From positions 1-64,000 of the forward strand of contig NZ_VLNR01000068.1 in the NCBI RefSeq assembly GCF_007489275.1: a stretch of 64,000 nt of DNA, written 5' to 3'. A program made the position numbers and the translations under genes. A model generated the notes under the pieces. It had not been told where the DNA came from, did not search any database, and saw only the letters and a program-made list of their open reading frames with translations. Positions 7,922 to 15,502 of this stretch are shown here, piece by piece (within the stretch, counting starts at the first letter, position 1; each line of letters opens with the position of its first letter). This DNA comes from Aquimarina algiphila. Its GTDB lineage: Bacteria; Bacteroidota; Bacteroidia; Flavobacteriales; Flavobacteriaceae.

Positions 7922-7959
7922 AACCCGCTTAGTTTTAAGATCTAAGCGGGTTTCTTTTA
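7922..7959 (+). terminator. rho-independent terminator of katG
   Basis: AACCCGCTTAG (7922-7932) pairs with CTAAGCGGGTT (7942-7952), followed by TCTTTT. GC-rich for this genome and 28 bases after the katG stop. Confidence 0.85.
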
Positions 7960-8038
7960 GATGTTTCAATCTTTTGTTCAAAATGTTATAAAGTAACAAA
8001 CTCTTTGCTTATGCGTCGTAATAAAAACGAACATTATC

Positions 8039-8662
8039 ATGGGAGATATTAAAGAAAAGGTCTGGAGTCAAATTTTTATAATTTACACGAGGTTATTAAT
8101 TGGTGGAGCATTTGTCTTTGCAAGCATCGTAAAGATTAAAGGAAATCGTTTCACTGCTGAAAGTGGAGAATTGAACCCCATTAATAGCGCTTGGCATTTC
8201 TTTGAAACTATGTATCAATCAGGTTTATATTGGAAGTTCATCGGAATTGCTCAATTAATAGCTGGTTTTTTACTAATGACTCAAAAATACTCTAAACTTG
8301 GAGCCTTATTTAATCTCCCTATTATTTTGAATATATTCATTATAACCCTATCATATTATTTTGCATATACCCCGGTAATAACTGGATTAATGCTATTAGC
8401 CAATTTATTACTTATTATTTGGGAATGGGACGAAATCAAAATTTTATTTAATTTAACTCCGACCTTAGACAAAAGAATGCGACTGGAAAAAGATTACATT
8501 TGGCAAGTTATTGGACTGATACTATTCTCTTTTATATTTGCTTTTGGATTATTCTTTCATGAGCATAACTTTGGTTTTTGGATTATAGCATGCTTTTTAA
8601 TCGCTATACTTGGTTTAATATTAGGAATACTTCGAGAAAAGAAACGAAAAAATTATATATAA
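8039..8662 (+). CDS. DoxX-like membrane protein
   Basis: A 207-residue integral membrane protein with about six hydrophobic helices. The opening ARLLIGGAFVFASIVKIKG-like segment, followed by a loop and a GIAQLIAGFLL helix, matches the DoxX/DoxD-like family, whose members are linked to redox and oxidative-stress complexes but are mostly uncharacterised. It follows the katG terminator and is probably transcribed separately. The family call is moderate; the membrane location is clear. Confidence 0.7.
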   Translation: MGDIKEKVWSQIFIIYTRLLIGGAFVFASIVKIKGNRFTAESGELNPINSAWHFFETMYQSGLYWKFIGIAQLIAGFLLMTQKYSKLGALFNLPIILNIFIITLSYYFAYTPVITGLMLLANLLLIIWEWDEIKILFNLTPTLDKRMRLEKDYIWQVIGLILFSFIFAFGLFFHEHNFGFWIIACFLIAILGLILGILREKKRKNYI

Positions 8663-8754
8663 CAAAGTTTATAATGAGTTCGATAATAGTTCTCCATTCT
8701 ATAGTTAATAATATACCGAGTTTATATTTCAACTAAGAAATAATCATAATTAAA

Positions 8755-9288
8755 ATGTCTAAAAAAACCACAATTAGCGAATCTCTACATCGAACTGAGT
8801 TATTCAATCGCGGGGATTTTTTTCTTCAGTATGGTAAACCTTGCATAGAAATAGGAATGCTCATCAAAGGAATTATGAGAGGGTTTGTATATGATAATGA
8901 CGGTAATGAAATTACGACTCACTTTTATCAGGAGAACGATATGATTATTGGTAGTTATATCCCGAAAACAAATGTCGTAATGTCCATAGAAGCACTAGAA
9001 GAATGTAAGATTTCTATAGCCGATTATTCTGAAGTTATGTCATGGGTTAATAAAGACAAAGAAATCACGAAAATAGTAACTAACGAATTCCAAAAACTCA
9101 ATAAACAATTACAGTCAAGATTGGTATCATTATTAAATCTGAATTCTGTTGAGAAATATGAGTTATTCTTAAAAGAATATCCAAATTTAATTAATCGAAT
9201 ACCTCATTATTATATTGCAAATTATCTGGGTATTACACCAACACAATTAAGTAGAGCACGAAAACAATTTATCAACAAATGTAAATGA
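8755..9288 (+). CDS. Crp/Fnr-like transcriptional regulator
   Basis: A 177-residue protein with an N-terminal cyclic-nucleotide-binding-type beta barrel (GMLIKGIMRGFVYDNDGNEI, then FYQENDMIIGSY) and a C-terminal helix-turn-helix, IANYLGITPTQLSRARKQF. This is the short Bacteroidota Crp/Fnr type without iron-sulfur cysteines, so ligand and signal are unknown. It is followed after 53 bases by a small conserved protein that it may control. Confidence 0.85.
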   Translation: MSKKTTISESLHRTELFNRGDFFLQYGKPCIEIGMLIKGIMRGFVYDNDGNEITTHFYQENDMIIGSYIPKTNVVMSIEALEECKISIADYSEVMSWVNKDKEITKIVTNEFQKLNKQLQSRLVSLLNLNSVEKYELFLKEYPNLINRIPHYYIANYLGITPTQLSRARKQFINKCK

Positions 9289-9341
9289 GAAAAAAATAAG
9301 AAATCCATTTCTTTACATTAAAATATATAATGTAATATACT

Positions 9342-9755
9342 ATGGAAAAACATTTTGAACTCACAGACAAAGCTTTTGAAAACTCATTTACTGACTGTAC
9401 TCTTGATCCAGAAATCTTCAGTCACGAAGCTCATTTAAGACTAGCATGGATACATATTAAAAACTATGGAATTGAACAAGCAGAAGAAAATATTCAAAAA
9501 CAATTACAAAATTTTATAACTTTTGTTGACGCAAAAGATAAATACAACAAAACCCTAACTATTGCAGCAACCAAAGTTGTAAATCATTTCATACGACAAT
9601 CAAATTCTAATAATTTTAAAGATTTCATACTTGAGTTTCCACAATTAAAAACGCGCTTTAAACAACTTATTGAAAGTCATTATAATTTTGATATTTTTAA
9701 TTCAAAGTATGCGAAGAAAGAGTTTTTAACCCCTGACTTACTTCCATTTGATTAA
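9342..9755 (+). CDS. conserved helical protein, unknown
   Basis: A 137-residue, mostly helical, soluble protein without signal peptide. It contains FSHEAHLRLAWIHIKNYG near residues 28-45, a histidine/arginine-rich motif I have seen in small conserved bacterial proteins of unknown function, and a TIAATKVVNHFIRQ helix. I cannot name a family with confidence. It follows the Crp/Fnr-like regulator closely on the same strand and may share its transcript. Confidence 0.65.
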   Translation: MEKHFELTDKAFENSFTDCTLDPEIFSHEAHLRLAWIHIKNYGIEQAEENIQKQLQNFITFVDAKDKYNKTLTIAATKVVNHFIRQSNSNNFKDFILEFPQLKTRFKQLIESHYNFDIFNSKYAKKEFLTPDLLPFD

Positions 9756-9827
9756 AACAAAAAAATAACATTCATAATAAAAGATATAATTAAGCTTCTC
9801 TAGATTTCTTCATCAAATCAAACTAGT

Positions 9828-9835
9828 TATCTTTG
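9828..9835 (+). promoter_or_regulatory. TAnnTTTG -7 box
   Basis: TATCTTTG lies 25 bases before the ATG of the membrane AraC regulator. No clear -33 TTG is visible. Confidence 0.45.
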
Positions 9836-9860
9836 AAAGAATACTTAGCAAGTATAAATA

Positions 9861-10955
9861 ATGGGGTTGACTTCACTGATACTTAACGTTATAATTACTT
9901 ATGGCACCTGCCAGGCTTTTTTCATTGCATTTATTCTATTAAAGTCAGACAATAAAACTCTGTTTAAAAATTTATTTGCATCCCTTTTAATAATTGAAGG
10001 CATTACGCTTTTTGAAAGACTTTTAGTAGAAACTCAATTAATTCTTTCTATTCCCCATCTATTGGGTATAAGTTATCCTATTAGTTTTTTAAAACCTCCT
10101 TTGATGTTATTTATGACACTTGCAATAACAATTAAAGGTTTTAAGCTATCAAAAAAAATGTATCTGCATTTTATTCCTTTTGGTTTAATATTACTTTCTA
10201 ATCTTCCTTTCTATTTTTTAAACGGAATTGAAAAATTAGAAACCATAAAAGTCTTCATGGAAAAAGTCCCCTCATTTCAAAGTTTTGATTTTTACTTTAG
10301 CTTAAGTTTCTTCGTATATATAGGTGTATACATATATTCAAGTATCAAAAAATTAACTCACTTTAAACTACAGGTCACCAATAATGTTTTGGTAAACTGG
10401 TATCATATTGTTTTATCCATTTATTCAGTGTTTTTAGTATTACATCTTATGTATTTTATAATTCAACCCATAGGTAAATACAACTTTGCTTTGGTAAATC
10501 AAATGAGTATGCTTGTAATGACTTTTATTATTCAGGCCGTAGCTTACAAACTAATTGACAAATCGACTATATTTAGTAGTAAAACCCCTGATTTAAGTGA
10601 TTTACAAAAAAGAAAAAAAGATGAAATCCTGATCGCTAATAAATTTGAAATCGACAAAATTTATTTGGATGACACTCTAAATCTTCAACGTTTTTCTGAA
10701 TCAGTTGCACTTCCTTCTGCTTATGTTTCAGAAATTATTAATCAAAAATTCAACTATTCGTTTAAAAAATTGCTTAATCAATATAGATTAAATGAAGCCA
10801 AAAAAATTATGCAAAAAGCTAATGGAGAAAAAATAAAACTAATCGAAATTGCCTTTGAATGTGGTTTTAATAACAAGGTTTCATTTTATAGAACATTTAA
10901 AGAATTTGAAGGCATCTCTCCTTCAGAATATCTTGAAAAGATAAAACGTAACTAA
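9861..10955 (+). CDS. membrane-anchored AraC-family regulator
   Basis: A 364-residue protein. The N-terminal ~230 residues carry about seven hydrophobic helices, and the C-terminal ~120 residues form an AraC DNA-binding domain (LNLQRFSESVALPSAYVSEI, then IKLIEIAFECGFNNKVSFYR and GISPSEYL). This 7TM-AraC layout is common in Flavobacteriaceae and suggests a sensor of an envelope or external signal acting directly on DNA from the membrane. The signal is unknown. The two small genes downstream (11049, 11493) are plausible targets. Confidence 0.9.
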   Translation: MGLTSLILNVIITYGTCQAFFIAFILLKSDNKTLFKNLFASLLIIEGITLFERLLVETQLILSIPHLLGISYPISFLKPPLMLFMTLAITIKGFKLSKKMYLHFIPFGLILLSNLPFYFLNGIEKLETIKVFMEKVPSFQSFDFYFSLSFFVYIGVYIYSSIKKLTHFKLQVTNNVLVNWYHIVLSIYSVFLVLHLMYFIIQPIGKYNFALVNQMSMLVMTFIIQAVAYKLIDKSTIFSSKTPDLSDLQKRKKDEILIANKFEIDKIYLDDTLNLQRFSESVALPSAYVSEIINQKFNYSFKKLLNQYRLNEAKKIMQKANGEKIKLIEIAFECGFNNKVSFYRTFKEFEGISPSEYLEKIKRN

Positions 10956-10971
10956 AACTGTAAAAAAATAA

Positions 10972-10994
10972 GGTTACAAAACGATTCTGTAACC
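10972..10994. promoter_or_regulatory. dyad, operator or weak hairpin
   Basis: GGTTACA (10972-10978) and TGTAACC (10988-10994) form an inverted repeat with a 9-base spacer, midway between the AraC gene and the SRPBCC gene. There is no T-run, so an operator is more likely than a terminator. Confidence 0.35.
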
Positions 10995-11048
10995 AAAATG
11001 TAATTTTATCTCTTTAACTATGCCTCAAGAGATTAAACGACTATAATT

Positions 11049-11489
11049 ATGAAATATAAAGGTTCAGTAGCAATACATCAAGAAAGAGAGGTGGTTGTCG
11101 CTCTTTTTATGAATGAAGAGTACAACAAAGAATACCAAGATGGGTTTATAAAAAAAGAGTTAATTAATGGTGTTTCTGGTCAAAAAGGAGCAAAATCAAA
11201 AATGTATTATAAATATGGTAAACAAGATATGGTAATCACTGAAACGATCACTAAAAATGATTTACCTCAATCTTTAGAAGCTTTTTATCATCACAAACAT
11301 ATGGACAATACCATGAAATATACCTTTACAGAAGTTAATTCTAAAACAACACAATACGATTATGAATGTGAATATATCAGGATTAATTGGTTTTTGCCAA
11401 AAATAATAGCCCTCTTTTTTCCGGGTATATACAGAAAACAAGTAGAAAAATGGATGAGTCAATTTAAAGAATTTGCTGAAAAACAATAA
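11049..11489 (+). CDS. SRPBCC-fold protein
   Basis: A 146-residue soluble protein with the pattern of the START/SRPBCC ligand-binding fold: an opening strand KYKGSVAIHQEREVVVALF, central strands MYYKYGKQDMVITETI and a long C-terminal helix after FFPGIYRKQVEKWMSQFKEF. Such proteins bind hydrophobic ligands or act on them; nothing visible narrows this. It ends 3 bases before the TfoX-like gene, so the two form an operon, probably downstream of and perhaps controlled by the membrane AraC regulator. Confidence 0.7.
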   Translation: MKYKGSVAIHQEREVVVALFMNEEYNKEYQDGFIKKELINGVSGQKGAKSKMYYKYGKQDMVITETITKNDLPQSLEAFYHHKHMDNTMKYTFTEVNSKTTQYDYECEYIRINWFLPKIIALFFPGIYRKQVEKWMSQFKEFAEKQ

Positions 11490-11492
11490 ACT

Positions 11493-11816
11493 ATGTGGGA
11501 AAAAAAGTTAAAAACATACGATCAACTTGTTGCAAAATGTAACCGATTTGAAAGAAAAGGAAAAACAATGCCATACACTTCTGCAAATGGACATATGTTT
11601 TCGCTTTTTAATAAGGCTGGAGAAATAGGGTTTAGGTTTTCAAAAGAAGTTCAGGAAAAATATATCAAGGAATTTGATACTACTATTTATAAATCTTACA
11701 ATGCAGTTATGCGAGGTTATGTACTCATCCCAGAGAATATGCTAAGTGATTTAGACAAATTATCAGAATATTTAAATGAAAGCTATGATTATGTCATGAG
11801 TTTACCTGCAAAATAG
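11493..11816 (+). CDS. TfoX N-terminal-like small protein
   Basis: A 107-residue soluble protein. MPYTSANGHMFSLFNKAGEI followed by FRFSKEVQEKYIKEF, and AVMRGYVLIPENML, match the TfoX/Sxy N-terminal domain pattern common in small Bacteroidota proteins. The competence role of enterobacterial Sxy should not be transferred to it. It is 3 bases after the SRPBCC gene. Confidence 0.7.
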   Translation: MWEKKLKTYDQLVAKCNRFERKGKTMPYTSANGHMFSLFNKAGEIGFRFSKEVQEKYIKEFDTTIYKSYNAVMRGYVLIPENMLSDLDKLSEYLNESYDYVMSLPAK

Positions 11817-11896
11817 TAGTTATAGCATACTATATATAAAAGCTTTTTATTAAAAAAAATATAAATTTTACATGAATAGCAAACAAAAGCAATGAT

Positions 11897-11904
11897 TATA
11901 TTTG
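11897..11904 (+). promoter_or_regulatory. TAnnTTTG -7 box for beta-lactamase
   Basis: TATATTTG is a perfect -7 match. Transcription would begin near 11911, about 65 bases ahead of the ATG at 11978. This also argues against the longer start at 11930. Confidence 0.55.
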
Positions 11905-11977
11905 AATATTCGCTAATTTACCGCGTCAGGTGTTTTATACCCAATGTGAGATCCAATTAAAAAACAGAATAGTTTTT

Positions 11978-12718
11978 ATGAACAAAACATTTATTTTATT
12001 AGCAATTTCTATTGTTTTTTGCTGTTGTAGGTCTAGTGGACAAACAACAAATATTTTTGAATCTGAAATACTAAAAATCAAACAAGTTGGTAATAATGTT
12101 TTTATGCATATTTCTTATCTAGAGACAAATGATTTTGGAAAAGTTGCGTGTAACGGAATGGTATATTTTAATGAAGATGAAGCTATTGTTTTTGATACTC
12201 CCACAAATGATCAGACCTCAAAAGAGCTTATACATTGGATTGAAAAAGAACGAAAAAAGAAAGTTAAAGCTGTTGTAGTTACTCATTTTCACACAGACTG
12301 TTTGGGAGGATTACAGCAATTCCATGATAACGAAGCAAAATCATACGCTAATAATACCACGATTAAATTGGTAAAACAAAATAATCTAAAAGTAGTACCA
12401 GAATATGGTTTTAAAAATAAAATGAAAATTAAAATAGGTGCTCAAAACGTTCATGTTAAGTTCTTTGGTGAGGGACATACCATAGATAACATTGTCGGAT
12501 ATCTCCCCAATGAAAAAGTATTGTTTGGAGGATGTTTAGTTAAATCAGCCAAAGCAGGCAAAGGTAATCTTGAAGATGCTAATACTAATGAATGGTCTAA
12601 AACTGTTGAAAAGATAAAAAAGCAAATCCCTGATTTAAAAATTATAATTCCTGGGCATGGTAAACCGGGAGGAACAGAACTTTTGGATTATACAATTCAA
12701 TTATTTAAGAAGGCTTAA
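11978..12718 (+). CDS. subclass B1 metallo-beta-lactamase
   Basis: A 246-residue exported enzyme that hydrolyses beta-lactams, probably including carbapenems, with two zinc ions. The full B1 ligand set is present, counted from the chosen start: H103, H105 and H167 for zinc 1; D107, C186 and H227 for zinc 2. They sit in THFHTDCLGGL, GEGHTIDN, FGGCLVKS and PGHGKPGG. The B1 lysine K189 is also there. A signal peptide (about residues 1-21) starts at the ATG at 11978; the 16 residues of the longer frame ahead of it are not signal-like. No mobile element is adjacent, so it looks like a resident chromosomal enzyme of the kind common in Flavobacteriia. The substrate range is not predictable in detail. 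Confidence 0.93.
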   Translation: MNKTFILLAISIVFCCCRSSGQTTNIFESEILKIKQVGNNVFMHISYLETNDFGKVACNGMVYFNEDEAIVFDTPTNDQTSKELIHWIEKERKKKVKAVVVTHFHTDCLGGLQQFHDNEAKSYANNTTIKLVKQNNLKVVPEYGFKNKMKIKIGAQNVHVKFFGEGHTIDNIVGYLPNEKVLFGGCLVKSAKAGKGNLEDANTNEWSKTVEKIKKQIPDLKIIIPGHGKPGGTELLDYTIQLFKKA

Positions 12719-12784
12719 CAATCTAGCCTAACTTATCATAATACTAGAAAAGCATATTTACTCCTAATCATTAAACCAGAATTA

Positions 12785-13702
12785 CTACTGCTTAAAATAG
12801 GTTGTTTTGTATTCTAGTCCTAATTCTTTTTTTATAAGCAAGACCTCTGGTTTATCTTTTCTTAAACCAACTTGCCAGTTATTGAAAATCTCCCAAGCAT
12901 CATTTACAAAAATTGGATCACCATATTGATTAGTTAAAGCCTTGCGAATTCTATCTTCCTCCCCTTTTCCTGTTAAAATCCATACCACATTAAGCTTGTT
13001 ATCTCCAAAACGCGCTTCTACTTTTCTTGGAAACCCTAAATAATCAACTCCAAAACAGTTTATTTGCAGTTGTGCATTAGGGTCAGAGCCATCTAATTCT
13101 TCTATATTTATAAATTTACTATTGGCTTCTAATACTGGTTTTAATTCATTCAAAGTCTTTCCTGTCTTAAGAAATGGTGGTATTTTACTTGAATCATTGG
13201 ATTCAATTTCAGTTGTCGATGGAAAATTGAGATATGGATTTTCCCAAGTAAATAAATTGGTATGCATAGCTTCTTTGGTAATTATCCAGGCTATATCTTT
13301 TTTCTTGTTTAAGAATAGTTTATCCTTAACATAAACATCATAATCTATATACGTTCTGGCAGTGTCATTACGTGTCTCTGTAAATGTATTAAAAACATTT
13401 CCTTTGGCTTCAATATAACTAAGTTTGTTATCGGCAAAAGTAAATACCGCTTTTTCAATTATCCCATGCTTTGTTTTTATTTTTGAACAAACCAAATGTT
13501 CTTCTTTGGTTTTGGCTAAAGGAAAACTTGGATTATCAATCGAAATTACATTCGTAGTTTCAGAGATATCTTTTAATTTTTGAGTTACGGTCTCCAATGA
13601 TTCATTCAATTGAGTATCATTGAATATCATTTCTGCTTGTGCACAAAGTACCATGGGAAGTGCAAAAAATAGAGAGATTATAAATTTTTGCTTTAATTTC
13701 AT
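12785..13702 (-). CDS. exported protein, unknown
   Basis: A 305-residue protein with a Sec signal peptide (MKLKQKFIISLFFALPMVLC, cleavage near AQAE). The mature part is a mix of strands and helices, with no recognised catalytic motif, and contains two segments of similar style (SFPLAKTKEEHLVCSKIKTK and QLQINCFGVDYLGFPRKVEA) that could be repeats of a periplasmic domain. It is convergent with the metallo-beta-lactamase and divergent from 13975. Function unknown. Confidence 0.75.
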   Translation of the reverse strand: MKLKQKFIISLFFALPMVLCAQAEMIFNDTQLNESLETVTQKLKDISETTNVISIDNPSFPLAKTKEEHLVCSKIKTKHGIIEKAVFTFADNKLSYIEAKGNVFNTFTETRNDTARTYIDYDVYVKDKLFLNKKKDIAWIITKEAMHTNLFTWENPYLNFPSTTEIESNDSSKIPPFLKTGKTLNELKPVLEANSKFINIEELDGSDPNAQLQINCFGVDYLGFPRKVEARFGDNKLNVVWILTGKGEEDRIRKALTNQYGDPIFVNDAWEIFNNWQVGLRKDKPEVLLIKKELGLEYKTTYFKQ

Positions 13703-13865
13703 AATTATTATAATTAAATCATCTTTTATATAGATAAAAATTCAGAGCCCATGTTACAGTATTTTAAAGTAAAAAATAATTTAAATAGTTTTCATATCAT
13801 CAACTGTCAAAAAAAGAAAGAAATTAACATCCATATAATATTATAGAAGGTTTAGTAAAAAACAA

Positions 13866-13893
13866 AAGGTCTTTACTTTTTTGTAAAAGCCTT
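13866..13893. other. imperfect hairpin in 272-bp divergent region
   Basis: AAGGTCTTTAC (13866-13876) can pair imperfectly with GTAAAAGCCTT (13883-13893) around six Ts, followed by AAATTTTTAT. It lies upstream of 13975 and could be an attenuator or chance structure. The rest of 13703-13974 shows no recognisable signal. Confidence 0.25.
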
Positions 13894-13974
13894 AAATTTT
13901 TATAAGTTTAAGAAAAAACCAAAACATACAAGGTTTAAAATAAATATAGTCTGGACAAATACCTAAGAAGCTTC

Positions 13975-14778
13975 ATGAAATATAGATATATATCAATAAT
14001 TGTATTGTCCGTTTTCACACTTTTCTTTAGTGGAAAAAAACATCAAAAAAATTCAGCTATGGATATCCCCAGAGGCCTGCAATCTTCTATTTCAGAATTT
14101 ACAAATCTAGAACAAAAACTTATTTTAAAAGTTGCTAAAAAACTAGAAAACAATGGGTTTCCCATAAATCAATTGACGAGAATTCATCTCAAAAAAAGAA
14201 TTGATAATACTACAGATTATTATTCTGATAATGAAATTACTTTTTTTGTTAATCCAGGAATTTACAAAAAAGATAAATTTAATTGGGGAATTGAGAACAT
14301 CGGTATCGGTTGGGAGGATCCTTCTTTGATAAGAACACCAGATGGAGGTATTGAATTTGAAGTTGGTCGCAAAATAAAACCCGAAGACCTTATCATGAAC
14401 CTTTATCGCTTACAAGATTCTTATGATTATGGCACTCTATTAAAAGATCATAATGTTATCCTGAAAAAAATAAATAAAACCATCGTAAGCAGCACACTAG
14501 AAGAAATCAAATATTTCACTGCAAACGGGGTAGCAGAATTAATTAAAAATTATCTTATTGTATTGACCCAGGAGCAAGAAAACATATATGAAATGACAAT
14601 AAGAAGAATGGACAATGAATTTATTGATGTTAAACATTTTAATACACTTTTTGAGCAGTATCGTTTAAAAATAAATTTAAATACATCAAGGATCGAAATA
14701 TTAGATAGATTTGATCCCACTTTTTTCCCTACTCCTGTTGCTCATCCTCCTACGCCTATTATTAAAAACAAGAATTAA
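13975..14778 (+). CDS. hypothetical protein with N-terminal anchor
   Basis: A 267-residue protein whose first ~20 residues (MKYRYISIIVLSVFTLFFSG) are hydrophobic and could be a signal peptide or anchor; there is no lipobox. The rest is charged and mixed alpha/beta, and the C-terminal tail is proline-rich (FFPTPVAHPPTPI). No family recognised. The next gene follows after 50 bases on the same strand and also encodes an exported protein, so they may act together. Confidence 0.65.
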   Translation: MKYRYISIIVLSVFTLFFSGKKHQKNSAMDIPRGLQSSISEFTNLEQKLILKVAKKLENNGFPINQLTRIHLKKRIDNTTDYYSDNEITFFVNPGIYKKDKFNWGIENIGIGWEDPSLIRTPDGGIEFEVGRKIKPEDLIMNLYRLQDSYDYGTLLKDHNVILKKINKTIVSSTLEEIKYFTANGVAELIKNYLIVLTQEQENIYEMTIRRMDNEFIDVKHFNTLFEQYRLKINLNTSRIEILDRFDPTFFPTPVAHPPTPIIKNKN

Positions 14779-14828
14779 AGATTAAATTTTACACATCAAA
14801 GATTAATTACAATACATTAAATAAAAAC

Positions 14829-15488
14829 GTGAAAAAAATTATAGTATCCATATTTGTATTCTTTATATTATATAACATTAGCGCACAAAAGAGTATGAAA
14901 AAGATATCATTAAAACATGGGCAAAGTGGTATTATTGAATATAATGAGCTAAAGATAACCACCAACTTAAATATATATGATAAAAGTTCTGCGGCTCACT
15001 TAATTGGAGATATATCTTTAGAAGTCCAAAACAATGGCGAATCCATTGCCTCTTTTTATATTAATAATGATCCATCAGAAAGCTCTTATTATACTAAAGC
15101 ATATAAAAAATACTTCTTAACATTTTTGATTGAAAACAGCAATTATTATTTAAGTATTGAGCCAATACGATTAGGAAAAACGTTTGCATTATTAAATACA
15201 GGAAGTATAATGGTGGGTGATAAAAGTGACTTAGAAATAGAACTAATCGATTGCTATCATGAATGGGGATATGATGGACCTCCCGAAGATAAAGACCGTA
15301 AGTACTTTGATACTGCAAATTACACGCTAAAAGTGATAACAAAAGATACCATAAAAAGCTTTAACTTTTATGATAGTATAATCAAAAATAAATATACTAT
15401 TGCTTTAGAAAATTATACTATTGATATTCTTTCTGATCGATATACACACACCTCTTGCTTACTAGAAATGATTATTAATAAAAAATAG
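14829..15488 (+). CDS. hypothetical exported protein, GTG start
   Basis: A 219-residue protein with a signal peptide (KKIIVSIFVFFILYNISAQ, cleavage before Q). The start is GTG at 14829, chosen because the signal peptide begins exactly there. The mature part is strand-rich with several D/E clusters (DCYHEWGYDGPPEDKDRKYF) and no known motif. It lies downstream of another exported hypothetical and converges on topB with only 14 bases between the stops. Confidence 0.7.
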   Translation: MKKIIVSIFVFFILYNISAQKSMKKISLKHGQSGIIEYNELKITTNLNIYDKSSAAHLIGDISLEVQNNGESIASFYINNDPSESSYYTKAYKKYFLTFLIENSNYYLSIEPIRLGKTFALLNTGSIMVGDKSDLEIELIDCYHEWGYDGPPEDKDRKYFDTANYTLKVITKDTIKSFNFYDSIIKNKYTIALENYTIDILSDRYTHTSCLLEMIINKK

Positions 15489-15502
15489 ATATTAGATATT
15501 AA

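Noticed and set aside
12713..12740. AGGCT/AGCCT mini-hairpin after the beta-lactamase
   Set aside because: Only five pairs, no T-run; chance is likely.
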